Positions 53,437-62,375 of a stretch of DNA of 64,000 bases are shown piece after piece. The notes beneath the pieces were generated by a model. That model made no database searches. It saw only the letters and a program-made list of their open reading frames with translations, and was not told where the DNA came from. Position numbers and translations under genes: made by a program. The stretch comes from CAVZCK01 sp963773735 (GTDB lineage Bacteria; Pseudomonadota; Alphaproteobacteria; Rhizobiales; Rhodomicrobiaceae), in assembly GCA_963773735.1 (NCBI GenBank), contig CAVZCK010000028.1, forward strand, positions 105,940 through 169,939, given 5' to 3'. The number at the start of each line of letters is the position of its first letter. The first letter of the stretch is position 1.

Positions 53437-54225
53437 TTATTCAGCGCGGCTGGCCGCGCCTCCGGCCGATGCAGTCTGATGCGCATCCGGAATCGCCGCG
53501 GTTGCTGCCGCTCGAGATTTGAACCAGCCGTTTTGCGGGAACATCCGCTCGCGGAAAAACTCGGAGATCTGCGAAGGCTTCATGATATGCCGGAACTCGG
53601 CTGAGGGCGGCGTGATCAAGAGGACGGCAACGAGCGCGCCGGCCATCAACATCGTCGAGCTGGGCGACTGCCATTCGGCGAGCTTGAGGGCGCTTCCGAA
53701 CGAGCGCTTGAGGCGCGCACCGGTGAAATCGACCGCATAAATCTCATCAAGGATCAGATGGATGAGGTAGCCCAGGAACACGAACAGGCCGCCCATCCAG
53801 GCGGTAATCGCCTCATGGCCGAGCGCATAGGCGAGGATGACCGTGGTCAGCACCATGAAGAACAGGCCGGCGAGCAGTGAATGGAAGATGCCGCGATGAA
53901 TGGCGGTGCGATGAAACAGATGGAACGCCCCGAAGCGGATGCTGACGAAGACGGCGAGCCAGATCAGCCAGAGCTCCGAAATCGAATATGTCGCCTTGAA
54001 ATTGAAGAGTACGATGAAGGCCAGCACCAGGCCGAGAAACGTGAATAGCAGCCGCGATGGAACCGCCTTTTCTAGATCGATGTCTGGAAGGAGACTGCCA
54101 ATGACCCCGGCCGTGGTCAGAGTGAGCAGATCGCCGACGGGGACGATGTCCGCCGCGTAAGTCGCCGATGCGGCCAGCCCGGCACCGATCGCGCCCCAGC
54201 CGAGATGTGTGGGAAAATCCGCCAT
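53437..54225 (-). CDS. DUF457 / YbcI-LexA-regulated-type membrane metal-dependent hydrolase
   Basis: A 262-residue protein with about five membrane helices. The DUF457 hallmarks are the N-terminal MADFPTHLGWG, SLLPDIDLEKAVPSR, and HRTAIHRGIFHSLLAG (His-rich, likely metal-binding), and the later LGYLIHLILDEIYAVDFTG. The family is described as inner-membrane-bound metal-dependent hydrolases with unknown substrate. GGCGAGGAG precedes the ATG by 5-6 bases. The C-terminal 50 residues are a low-complexity Ala-rich tail. The gene is intact, with a terminator at its 3' side. Confidence 0.85.
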   Translation of the reverse strand: MADFPTHLGWGAIGAGLAASATYAADIVPVGDLLTLTTAGVIGSLLPDIDLEKAVPSRLLFTFLGLVLAFIVLFNFKATYSISELWLIWLAVFVSIRFGAFHLFHRTAIHRGIFHSLLAGLFFMVLTTVILAYALGHEAITAWMGGLFVFLGYLIHLILDEIYAVDFTGARLKRSFGSALKLAEWQSPSSTMLMAGALVAVLLITPPSAEFRHIMKPSQISEFFRERMFPQNGWFKSRAAATAAIPDAHQTASAGGAASRAE

Positions 54226-54911
54226 GATTGCTCCTCGCCGAAAATGACCAGGAAAGCCTATGCGATTCGGGAAACGGGAAGCGGCGCAAGCGGCGCGCTT
54301 GCACAGGAAAGCTCGCCGGGACTGGCCTCAAATCGCTTGACGCGGCGGTTCGTTGTGGATAAGTAGCTAAAAACCGTGGCGTCAAAGTCAGTGTCAAGCG
54401 CATTTTATGGACAGGCCATAGTTTTGACACACGACAGCGGCACAAAGGTCACATGCGATGGCTAACGCGAGATGATAGGGACGAAAAATTAGGTGGAGAC
54501 GCGGTAAATTTTGGAGTTGGCTCCTTGAACGGCGGTTCGGACCTCCTAAATCAGAGAAAGAAAGAGACTTCATTAATTTGTTTTGTTGGTCGGATTGTTT
54601 ATTTGGTTTAGTACGCGTTGCGTTTGTTGTGTAGAGTTGACCACCAAATAGCCAGAGTATTGCTGGAGCACGGCGGTTGTACTGAGTTTCTCAATTTCAG
54701 TCAGTAGGCGTAGCGACTGAGATTGGGCCTGTTGCGAGAGCGAGTTTGGCCAGAAACACCTAGGCAGACGAAGCTCAGCTTCGTCTGCCGACGACGAACG
54801 CAAGAGGTTCGATTTTTCGATTTCCCCAGAGAGGCGCGGGCCTATCGCCCCCACCCCCCAATGCCCCCTTTGGCCCGCCCTCTCACCCCCTTTTCAACCC
54901 TGCGATCACTC
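54226..54911. other. Intergenic region with AT-rich islands
   Basis: About 54450-54800 is markedly AT-richer than the surroundings. It contains a minus-strand frame (54573-54854) with plausible Gln/Ser/Leu-rich sequence (LSQQAQSQSLRLLTEIEKL) but no homologue I know and no start signal, so it is not called a gene. A 25-base perfect palindrome (GCAGACGAAGCT around a central C) lies at 54764-54788. Confidence 0.4.
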
Positions 54912-54940
54912 AGCCGTTCTTCACCAGAACGGCTTTTTTA
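54912..54940. terminator. Strong Rho-independent terminator
   Basis: Stem AGCCGTTCT / AGAACGGCT (9 bp) with loop TCACC, followed by TTTTTT on the plus strand. No intact plus-strand gene lies just upstream, so it may be the end of a small RNA or of a decayed gene. The stop of a short minus-strand frame lies immediately after it. Confidence 0.85.
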
Positions 54941-55099
54941 TCGGCCGGACTGATCGAAGGACGGAATCCACGCCCAAGTGGTGGCGGCGATCATCTTGCG
55001 CTGACAGGAGCGCAGTTCGCAGCCCTTGGTCGCGGACCACGCCTCGACACAGTCGGACCCGGCGGCTTTGACGCTCGACCGCGTTAGCAGTCTGTCCAC
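54938..55099 (-). CDS. Possible 53-residue cysteine-containing protein
   Basis: The minus strand reads VDRLLTRSSVKAAGSDCVEA, then WSATKGCELRSCQRKMIAA, then TTWAWIPSFDQSGR and TAA, from GTG at 55099. Three cysteines and a Trp-rich end give a protein-like impression, and the stop touches the terminator. There is no good ribosome-binding site and no hydrophobic leader, so it may be the 3' end of a longer decayed gene. Confidence 0.3.
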   Translation of the reverse strand: MDRLLTRSSVKAAGSDCVEAWSATKGCELRSCQRKMIAATTWAWIPSFDQSGR

Positions 55100-55353
55100 C
55101 AAATTCTGTTCTACAGTTTAGCGTTAAAGCGTCGTCGCCATGAGCCTTCGAAATCTATAAAGTCGCTGCTTCGGAAGCGCATTGCAGGCTGGCATTCTTG
55201 TCCGCTCCCGGAGGCATAGTGTGGGGACGGCGGACCACGAGATTTGCTCACGGAGATCTCGTCAGCAGTTCAAACGTTAGCTCAGTCGTCTGGTGACGGC
55301 GGTCGCCGATTATGACCCGCACCCGGATTGGCACTATAACGGGAAGCAGCTTA
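55100..55353. other. Intergenic region upstream of the L,D-transpeptidase
   Basis: No gene-like frame; it should hold the promoter of the transpeptidase gene. Confidence 0.35.
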
Positions 55354-56073
55354 ATGAGGGGACGAGTTCAAGCGAATTACTTAAGCATTGTGTGCGTCAG
55401 CGCGTCGTTGTGGGCAGTGATGATGTTCGCAGCTTCGCCCCACGCGGCGGCGGATGATGGCTGGAACGGCGGAAAGCCGGTCTTTCAAAGCGACGTTCTT
55501 CGAGAACAACAGCGCCTGGAGCGCGAGCGCGAAGCGCGCCGCAAGACGTATGATGTTGTCTACCCTCCGTACGCGCAAGGCGGACCCCGGCCCAATATCG
55601 TCCCCGAAGCGCCGCCCATCGTGTCGCTGCCGAGAGCAGAGAAAGCGGGCACGATCATCATCGATACGGGGGGCCGGCGCCTGTACTACGTCCTGCCCGG
55701 CAATCGAGCTTACGATTATCCCATTTCCGTCGGACGGGAAGGCTTCGCCTGGACCGGCACGGAGAGAATAAGCCGGATCGCCGTCTGGCCTGACTGGAAC
55801 CCGCCGGCGGAAATGCGCGCGCGGCAGCACGGCCTGCCTATAAATATGACCGGCGGCATAAACAATCCGCTGGGAGCGAAGGCACTCTATCTCGGCAACA
55901 CGCTCTATCGTATTCACGGGACGAATGATCCGAAATCCATCGGAAAGGCCTCATCTTCGGGGTGTTTCCGAATGATGAACCAGCATGTGGAGCATCTGGC
56001 GACGCTGGCCGGCATTGGTACGGAAGTGAGAGTTGTTGCGCACTATGGAGGCGGGCGAAGCGCTGCGCGATGA
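55354..56073 (+). CDS. L,D-transpeptidase (YkuD family)
   Basis: A protein of about 239 residues with a signal peptide (YLSIVCVSASLWAVMMFAASPHAAA), a linker rich in charged residues, and a YkuD domain from GTIIIDTGGRRLYYVLPGNRAYDYPISVGREGFAW. The active site is IHGTNDPKSIGKASSSGCFRM, with catalytic Cys and a Ser in the place of the common His three residues before it. It makes 3-3 cross-links in peptidoglycan or attaches outer-membrane proteins to it. ATG 55354 is preferred to ATG 55312 because GGAAG lies 8 bases before it and the signal peptide then begins near residue 9. Confidence 0.88.
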   Translation: MRGRVQANYLSIVCVSASLWAVMMFAASPHAAADDGWNGGKPVFQSDVLREQQRLEREREARRKTYDVVYPPYAQGGPRPNIVPEAPPIVSLPRAEKAGTIIIDTGGRRLYYVLPGNRAYDYPISVGREGFAWTGTERISRIAVWPDWNPPAEMRARQHGLPINMTGGINNPLGAKALYLGNTLYRIHGTNDPKSIGKASSSGCFRMMNQHVEHLATLAGIGTEVRVVAHYGGGRSAAR

Positions 56074-56089
56074 GTTCGGCGCCGGCAAT

Positions 56090-56395
56090 GACTTTGCTTC
56101 ACGTCCGGCTTTCAACGGCGACGTCCAGCCCCATGTCCACAATCGGCCGGTGCCGACTGCGCTCGATGTCATTGGCGATCGCCTTCAGCGGCGGGATGTA
56201 AAGCGTATCCAGGCCGGTCAGCCGCGCCTCATGTATGTGGATCAGTGATGGCAAGACCCCCCAGAGGGTTTTGCCGCCCCCGGCCGGCGCGCCGGGCGGC
56301 GTGGATCAACGCTTTTCGAATGCTTCGAACATTTGCCGCTAACGGGCGCGCGGCTCCCAGCCTTTGGACTTGACCGGTCGGTTACATAGTCCTGC
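56090..56395 (-). pseudogene. 5' remnant of a ligase-associated DEXH-box (Lhr-type) helicase gene
   Basis: The minus strand reads KGWEPRAR, stop, RQMFEAFEKR, stop, GAPAGGGKTLWGVLPSLIHIHEARL, then TGLDTLYIPPLKAIANDIERSRHRPIVDMGLDVAVESRT before a stop. This matches the N-terminal Walker A region of the helicase of the ligase-associated DNA-damage-response module (GWTPR..Q..., PTGAGKTLAGFLPSL, LHTLYISPLKAL, I.EMGL....TRTGDT). In-frame stops and loss of the rest show it is dead. Confidence 0.75.
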
Positions 56396-56553
56396 ATGGC
56401 GGTATGAAGCGATCTCGATTTTAAAAGCGTGCGGTCCACGGCTTTTTGTCTCGCGTCTTGCGCATGTCAGGCACAGCTATATCTATCTGGCACGACCGAC
56501 ATCGTAAGCGCGCGAATCTGGCGCGACACCGCGCGGGGACCATAGGCCCGATT

Positions 56554-57564
56554 GTGATTCATCCCCGACAATGGCTGGAAGTGCGCCCCGAGGGCCTTTA
56601 TTGCGTGCCCGCCGAAGCCTATATCGACCCGACTCGCGCCGTGGACCGCGCCATCGTCACGCATGGCCATGCGGACCACGCGCGGCCCGGTCACCGCGTC
56701 GTGCTAGCGACCAAAGAAACGCTGCAAATCATGGCCGTCCGCTATGGCGCGAATTTTGCCGGCAGCAGCCAGCGGGTCGCCTATGGCGAAGCCGTGGAAT
56801 GCGGCGAGACCCGCGTGACACTCTATCCCGCAGGGCATGTCCTCGGCAGCGCACAGGTGCTGCTCGAATATGGCGGGGCGCGCGCCGTCATCTCCGGCGA
56901 TTATAAGCGCCGTGCCGACCCGACCTGCGCCGGCTTCGAACTCGTCCCGTGCGATGTCTTCATCACCGAGGCGACTTTTGGCCTTCCCATCTTCCGCCAA
57001 CCCCCGGTTGCCGGCGAAATCGGCAAGCTGCTGAGGTCGCGGGAGATCTTTCCCGAACGCTGCCATCTGGTCGGCGTCTACGCGCTGGGCAAATGCCAGC
57101 GGGTAATCGCGGAGCTGCGTCAGGCTGGCTATGATCGCCCGGTCTATCTTCGTGGCGGCATGATGCGGCTTTGCCAGGCGTATGAGGAGATGGGCATCCG
57201 GCTGGGCGACATCCGGGCCGTCGCCGGGGTACCGAAAGTCGATCTGCAAGGCGAGATCATTCTCGCCCCGCCGAGCGCCTTGTCCGACCGCTGGTCGCGC
57301 CGGCTGCCCGATCCGGTGCCTTGCGCCGCCTCGGGCTGGATGCAGATCAGGGCTCGCGCCAAGCAGCGGCTGGTCGAGTTGCCGATGGTCATCTCGGATC
57401 ACGCCGACTGGGACGACCTGACGGCAACCATGAAGGAGACCGGCGCCGGCGAAATCTGGGTGACGCACGGACGCGAAGAGGCTCTGGTATATTATGCAGG
57501 TCTGAACGGCCTGAAGGCCCGCGCGCTTTCGCTGCTGGGCTATGAGGAAGACGAAGTCGAATGA
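56554..57564 (+). CDS. Ligase-associated DNA damage response exonuclease (metallo-beta-lactamase fold)
   Basis: About 336 residues with the MBL/beta-CASP core: THGHADHARPGH (HxHxDH), PAGHVLGSAQVLLEYG, SGDYKRRADP (Asp ligand) and SDHADWDDL near the end with the last His. It is the exonuclease that usually stands in an operon with an ATP-dependent DNA ligase, the DEXH helicase and a phosphoesterase. Here the ligase is absent and the helicase is a remnant. The GTG at 56554 is chosen because homology begins there (IHPRQWLEVRPEGLYCVPAEAYIDP); upstream in-frame ATGs (56446, 56464) add unrelated residues. Its stop overlaps the phnM start by 4 bases. Confidence 0.85.
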   Translation: MIHPRQWLEVRPEGLYCVPAEAYIDPTRAVDRAIVTHGHADHARPGHRVVLATKETLQIMAVRYGANFAGSSQRVAYGEAVECGETRVTLYPAGHVLGSAQVLLEYGGARAVISGDYKRRADPTCAGFELVPCDVFITEATFGLPIFRQPPVAGEIGKLLRSREIFPERCHLVGVYALGKCQRVIAELRQAGYDRPVYLRGGMMRLCQAYEEMGIRLGDIRAVAGVPKVDLQGEIILAPPSALSDRWSRRLPDPVPCAASGWMQIRARAKQRLVELPMVISDHADWDDLTATMKETGAGEIWVTHGREEALVYYAGLNGLKARALSLLGYEEDEVE

Positions 57565-58705
57565 CGGAAACGATCCTGACCAATGCCGGCCTCGTGCTTG
57601 GCGACAGAGTCATCGACGGCACGGTCGTGACGCGGGGCGACGTGATTGCCGATATTTCCGAGGGCTCCTCCGCGAATCCCTTGCGCAATCGATTGCGAGG
57701 GCGATTTCGTCGTTCCCGGTCTCATCGAGCTGCATACCGACAATCTCGAGCGCCACGTCATGCCGCGGCCTGGCGCATTCTGGCCCTGCGATGCCGCGGT
57801 TCTCGGTCATGACCGCGAAATCGCCGCCGCCGGGATCACGACCGTCTTCAATGCGCTCTGCGTGGGCGAGGTTCACAGCCGCGCGGCGCGCGTCCAGCTT
57901 CTCAATGAAATGAGCGAGGCCATCGAGGACCAGATGGCGTCGGGGGCGCTCAAGGCGGACCATTATTTCCATTGGCGCTGCGAAATCAGCTATGGCGGCT
58001 TGGTCGACCTGCTCGAGCCGCTGATCGACTATAAGCGGCTGCGGCTGCTCTCTGTGATGGATCACACGCCGGGCCAGCGCCAGTTTACCGACCTCAGCCG
58101 CTATAAGGAGTATTACTCGGGCAAATTCGGCATGAGCGAAGAGGAGCTGAACGCTTTCGTCGCCCAGCGCGAGGAGGATCAGCGGCATCACAGCGCACGG
58201 AACCGTGCGATTGTCGTCCAATTCGCGAAAGAGCGCAGACTGACGCTCGCCAGCCACGATGACGCGACGCCCGATCATGTCGAGGAGGCCGTGCGCGACG
58301 GCATGGCGATCGCGGAATTCCCAACGACGGTCGAATCGGCTGCGGCGTCGCACCAAGGCCGGACTTCAGGTGCTGATGGGCGCGCCGAACATCGTGCGCG
58401 GCATGTCGCATTCGGGCAATGTCTCGGCGCGCGAACTCGGCGATCGCGGCGTGCTCGACATCCTCTCCAGCGACTATGTGCCGGGTTCGCTGCTCTATGG
58501 CGCGCTGCTTCTGGAGCAATCGGCGGAGGGCATCAGCTTGCCCGAGGCGATCGCCACGGTGACGCGCAATCCGGCTCGTGCGGTCGGGCTTGACGATCGG
58601 GGCGAGATTGCCATAGGGCTTCGCGCAGATCTCGTTCGTTTCCACGCCACGAAAAAAGCACCGGTCATTCGTGATGTCTGGCGCGGCGGCAAGAAGATCG
58701 CGTGA
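57561..58705 (+). CDS. phnM: Alpha-D-ribose 1-methylphosphonate 5-triphosphate diphosphatase PhnM (two frameshifts)
   Basis: An amidohydrolase-fold enzyme of about 381 residues that cleaves diphosphate from the triphosphate intermediate of the C-P lyase pathway. It shows the first metal motif DFVVPGLIELHTDNLERHVMPRPGAFWP, the central VMDHTPGQRQF, ASHDDATPDHVEEA and ILSSDYVPGSLLYGALLLE. Breaks near 57685 and 58353 are each restored by deleting one base. It is coupled to the exonuclease upstream and followed by phnN 35 bases on. The C-P lyase core genes phnG-L are not in this window. Confidence 0.87.
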
Positions 58706-58739
58706 GTTTCGGCTGGCGCAAGACGGCAGGGAACCATTG

Positions 58740-59339
58740 ATGTTGCGGTCTGGACCAAGCGGTGCGGGAACGCTCATTCTCATCGTTGGGCCATCAGGAG
58801 CCGGCAAGGATACGCTGCTCGGCGGCGCCCGCAGCCGGTTCCGCGACGATCCCACGATCCTATTCCTTGAGCGAATCATTACCCGCGCCGACCAGATCGG
58901 CGAAAAGCACACCGTCATCTCGGAAAGCGACTTCGCTCGGATGGCGGACACGGGCGGATTTTTCCTCGCCTGGGAGGCACATGGGCTGAAATACGGCGTT
59001 TCCGCCGATTGCCTCCACGCGCTGAGCGCAGGAAAAACAGTCGTCGTCAATGTGTCGCGACAGATCATCGGTGCCGCGCGCGACCTCTGGCCGAACACGC
59101 ACGTGATCTATGTTACGGCGCGGATCGAGGTTCGCCGGGAGCGGCTTATTGCGCGCGGCCGCGAAAGCGCCGACAGCATCGATGAGCGTCTCCGGCGCGC
59201 GCAGGTTTTTGATCCGCCAGAGGGAGATTGGGTCTGGATGCTCGACAATTCCGGCAATCTCGATGAAGGCACGGCCCGCTTCAACAGGCTGATCGCGGAT
59301 GCCGTCAACGCGTCAGCATCCAGCGCCCCAGAATTTTGA
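58740..59339 (+). CDS. phnN: Ribose 1,5-bisphosphate phosphokinase PhnN
   Basis: A 199-residue guanylate-kinase-like P-loop enzyme that makes PRPP from ribose 1,5-bisphosphate at the end of the C-P lyase pathway. The P-loop is IVGPSGAGKDTLL, followed by the LFLERIITRADQIGEKHTVISESDFARMADTGGFFLAWEAHGLKYGV lid and substrate region. The start is ATG 58740 (MLRSGPSGAGTL), the usual length. Its last 35 bases overlap the convergent DUF1045 gene. It is intact, unlike phnM. Confidence 0.92.
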   Translation: MLRSGPSGAGTLILIVGPSGAGKDTLLGGARSRFRDDPTILFLERIITRADQIGEKHTVISESDFARMADTGGFFLAWEAHGLKYGVSADCLHALSAGKTVVVNVSRQIIGAARDLWPNTHVIYVTARIEVRRERLIARGRESADSIDERLRRAQVFDPPEGDWVWMLDNSGNLDEGTARFNRLIADAVNASASSAPEF

Positions 59340-59997
59340 ACAACGCCCCGCCGCCAGGATCGCCGAACAGGCAGACATCTTCCACCGCGAAATCCTTCTC
59401 CGTAAAGGTCGCCACCGCCGGGAGCAGCGCTGCTTCGACCCGGCCAAGCTCATCCGGATCGAGCGGGCCGGCAAGCGTGATGTGGAAAAAGAACCGGCTG
59501 AAGATGTCGCTATAGCCGAACTCCTCCAGATAGGCACGTTCAAGCGTGGACCGCTCCCGAGACCTGCGCGCGCGCTCGGCGTCAGTGAGCGGCGCGCGGA
59601 AGCGATCGAAGCAGGTCACGCATTCATCGGCAAGCCATTCGACGTCGGCGCGGGGCGCGGTCGGGACCAGCGCAAGATAGCGTGTGAAACGGTGCAGGCG
59701 CAGGGGGCCGCCGAAGATGCGGCGGCGCCGTTCGCAGAACGAGGCAAGCGCGGAGGACAGCTCGGTTTCCATCACGCCGCCGGCGAGCCGGAACGGCGCC
59801 TTCAACGTCGCGTGCAGCCCGTAGCGGCGCGGCGATCTTGTCGCCCGCTCAACGAGATCGGCAGGAAGGCCGAGGCAATCTCGCTCTTGGTGACGCGTTC
59901 CGGTCTCTGGATCGCCTCCGAGCCAGGCGCGCCCAAATGCCGCCAGCTCGGTCCAAGGTCCGGGCGCCCAGTAAATCGCATAGCGCTCAAATGCCAT
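59305..59997 (-). CDS. DUF1045 phosphonate-associated 2H phosphoesterase-like protein
   Basis: A 230-residue protein with the two His motifs of the 2H phosphoesterase superfamily: GLHATLKAPF (residues about 59-68) and FHITLAGPL (about 172-180). Alphaproteobacterial members (DUF1045) lie in phosphonate gene clusters and are proposed to process a cyclic-phosphate intermediate, in place of PhnP. The N-terminus MAFERYAIYWAPGPWTELAAFGRAWLGGD is typical. It is convergent with phnN and overlaps it by 35 bases, a position seen in related genomes. Confidence 0.9.
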   Translation of the reverse strand: MAFERYAIYWAPGPWTELAAFGRAWLGGDPETGTRHQERDCLGLPADLVERATRSPRRYGLHATLKAPFRLAGGVMETELSSALASFCERRRRIFGGPLRLHRFTRYLALVPTAPRADVEWLADECVTCFDRFRAPLTDAERARRSRERSTLERAYLEEFGYSDIFSRFFFHITLAGPLDPDELGRVEAALLPAVATFTEKDFAVEDVCLFGDPGGGALFKILGRWMLTR

Positions 59998-60227
59998 CGC
60001 TTTTTCGGCGCTCCAGATGCTTGCGTTGAGATCAGCCGGAAGGACCGGATGGCCCTAAATCTGGGCATTCCTGCCACAGAAACGTTGCCGTTTCGCGTCA
60101 CTCCGATGGACATTACCGTCCCGATTTGCTATATGTTGTGGAGAGACTTCGATGCCGGGTGCAGAAGCGTCCCGGCATTTTCTGTCATTTGACGAGGCCA
60201 CGTTCAACCCAAAGCGAAGGAGACAGC

Positions 60228-60452
60228 GTGCAGGTACATGTTCGTGACAACAACGTCGATCAGGCGCTGAAAGCCCTGAAGAAGAAGATGCAGCGGGAAG
60301 GCATCTTCCGGGAGATGAAGCTACGCAACTATTATGAGAAGCCGTCGGAGAGACGTGCACGTGAGAAGGCGGAAGCCATCCGCAGAGCACGTAAGCTCGC
60401 CCGTAAGCGCATGCAGCGCGAAGGCTTGATTGTCGGCCGAGGAAGGCGCTAA
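60228..60452 (+). CDS. rpsU: 30S ribosomal protein S21
   Basis: A 74-residue basic protein matching S21: VHVRDNNVDQALKALKKKMQREG, MKLRNYYEKPSERRAREKAEAIRRARKLARKR. It binds the 30S platform near the 3' end of 16S rRNA. It starts at GTG 60228, because AAGGAG lies 6 bases upstream and the length is then normal; a much longer in-frame extension has no similarity. GTG start and intact frame. Confidence 0.95.
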   Translation: MQVHVRDNNVDQALKALKKKMQREGIFREMKLRNYYEKPSERRAREKAEAIRRARKLARKRMQREGLIVGRGRR

Positions 60453-60617
60453 GCGCGTTTCCGTTCTTGGTTCCGCTGACAGTCTACACCGGACCATCGC
60501 AGAACCAAATTAGGCCGCATTTCTGTAGCACCACAGGCACAATGTCCGGCAACGAAGCGCCTATCTTCGTTCGTTGTCTTGTTGCGATCAGCCGACAAAC
60601 CAGGATTGGCTGTTCTT

Positions 60618-61454
60618 ATGGGCTTCAGACTCAAGACCAGTATCGGTGGCGGACTTCCGGTCTTGCTGCTTTTAGGCGCGCTTGCGGGCTGCCAAAGCGC
60701 CGACATGGCCAACCAGCTTGCACTCAGGCAGGCTGCTCAGGCTGACCAGAAGAACAACATCGCCTCGCTCACCGAGGTCATCAAGAAGAATCCCAACGAC
60801 GCGAACGCGCTGAATCTCAGGGGTGCCGCCTACGGCCAGGCCGGCGACTATCAGAAGGCGCTTGCGGACTTCAATGCAGCGCTGGCGATCAATCCGCAAT
60901 TTCCACAGGCTTATGCCAACCGCGCGCTCGTCTATGCGCGCGCAAAGAATTTGCAGCAGGCGCTCGCCGATTACGATCAGGCGATCAGCATCGAGCCGAA
61001 CTATCCGGTGGCCTATATCGGCCGCGGCAATGTCTATCGGATGATGAGCAATCATCCCATGGCGATCGCCGATTTTTCGCATGCCCTTGAGATCCAGAGC
61101 GATCCGGTCGCGTTCTTCAATCGGGGTCTGAGCCGCCAGGCAATGGGCCAGCACGCACAGGCCATCGACGATTTCGACAACGCGCTCGGCTACCGCGCTG
61201 ACGCGGCTGAAGTCTATCAGGCAAAGGGCCTGAGCGAGATGGCGCTCAAGAAATACGAAAACGCCTTCAACGACTTCTATAAGGCCGCCGACGGCAGCAA
61301 GAACAACTACGAGGCCTGGGCTTTGCGCGGACAAGCGGCGGAAGGCATGGGCTCCCGCAAGGAGGCGGCCCGGGCTTATGAGCGGGCCTTGCAAATCAAT
61401 CCGTCTTTCCGCCCGGCGCGTGAAGGACTCGACCGGGTCGGAAGCGCCGCCTGA
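60618..61454 (+). CDS. TPR lipoprotein (NlpI-like)
   Basis: A 278-residue protein. The N-terminal signal ends in a lipobox, LLLGALAGCQS, so Cys is lipidated. Six or so tetratricopeptide repeats follow (NDANALNLRGAAYGQAGDYQKALADFNAALAINPQF, PQAYANRALVYARAKNLQQALADYDQAISIEPNY). It is probably anchored in the outer or inner membrane and works as a scaffold for peptidoglycan hydrolases or secretion, as NlpI does. The start ATG 60618 is preferred over 60579 because the lipobox is then at residue 26. Downstream of rpsU and intact. Confidence 0.85.
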   Translation: MGFRLKTSIGGGLPVLLLLGALAGCQSADMANQLALRQAAQADQKNNIASLTEVIKKNPNDANALNLRGAAYGQAGDYQKALADFNAALAINPQFPQAYANRALVYARAKNLQQALADYDQAISIEPNYPVAYIGRGNVYRMMSNHPMAIADFSHALEIQSDPVAFFNRGLSRQAMGQHAQAIDDFDNALGYRADAAEVYQAKGLSEMALKKYENAFNDFYKAADGSKNNYEAWALRGQAAEGMGSRKEAARAYERALQINPSFRPAREGLDRVGSAA

Positions 61455-61463
61455 CCCCTTCCG

Positions 61464-62331
61464 CTAATGCAAGTGCGAGCAGCCCGGCCGGCACGAAATC
61501 GAGATCGTGTCAGGCGGCAGATCGCGCGGGCTTCCGAATCTGCTGAGAAAATCGCGGACCTTTTCGAACGCACCATGTTCATAGAGCGTGTAATGCGTCG
61601 CTCCGGCGATGAAGAAGCCCTGTTTCGGCCCGGGCGCGGCCGCATACAGTTTTTTACCAAGATCGGGTGGTACGAGCTGATCCCCCTCGCCATGCAGGAC
61701 AAGAAGCGGTGCCTTCACATCGTGGATGTAGCGGATCGAGTTCGAACCGGTCTTTCAGCAGCCAGTAAACAGGCAAAAACGGGTAGAGATGAGCCCCGAC
61801 ATCGGCGATCGATGAGAAGGGCGATTCGAGAATGACGCCGGCCGGCTTGCGCCTCGCCGCAACCTGAACGGCAACGCCGGTGCCAAGCGATTCTCCGTAG
61901 ATCACGATCTTGCTATCCGGCGGGGTAAAGCTCGCGAGCTTGTCGTAGGCCATGAGCGCGTCGGCGATGATGCTGCGTTCCGTCGGCGTGCCGGTGCTGC
62001 CCGAGAACCCCCGATAGGAGAAAAGAAAGACGCCATAACCTTGTGCACGGTAAAGCCGGACGCGCTCCGCGCGGTCGACGAGCGCGCCGGCATTGCCATG
62101 CAGATAGAAGAGTGTCGGCTGGCCCTTCTCCGGGACGCCGTACCAGGCAATCAGCCGTTCGCCGTCGGGCGTCGCCAGCACCATTTCGGCAACGCCGCCG
62201 AGACCCAAGGCTTCGGGTGCAACTCGCAGCGTGCTTGGCTGAAACTCGTAGTCGCGCTGCGTGACGTAATATATCGCAATAATAGATAAATATATAGCGG
62301 AAATAATCGCAAAAAACCGCGCCGGACGCAT
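61464..62331 (-). CDS. BEM46-like alpha/beta-hydrolase, membrane-anchored (one frameshift)
   Basis: About 289 residues. One N-terminal membrane helix (MRPARFFAIISAIYLSIIAIYYVT), then the hydrolase: oxyanion FYLHGNAGALVDR, nucleophile elbow YGESLGTGVAVQ, acid in GEGDQLVPP and His in GATHYTLYEHG. This is the BEM46/YfhR branch, of unknown substrate. One extra base near 61741 (GAACTCGATCC) separates DRFE from KAPLLVLHG. It is in tandem with the next gene, a clear paralogue with a break at the matching place. It starts at ATG 62331. Confidence 0.85.
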
Positions 62332-62375
62332 CGCATAACCCCGCGTACTCAAAAAAATGCGAGCATTTGCTTTGT

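Noticed and set aside
54573..54854. A 93-codon minus-strand frame in AT-rich DNA
   Set aside because: Sequence is somewhat protein-like, but there is no start signal, no family and a palindrome runs through it; kept only as a comment.
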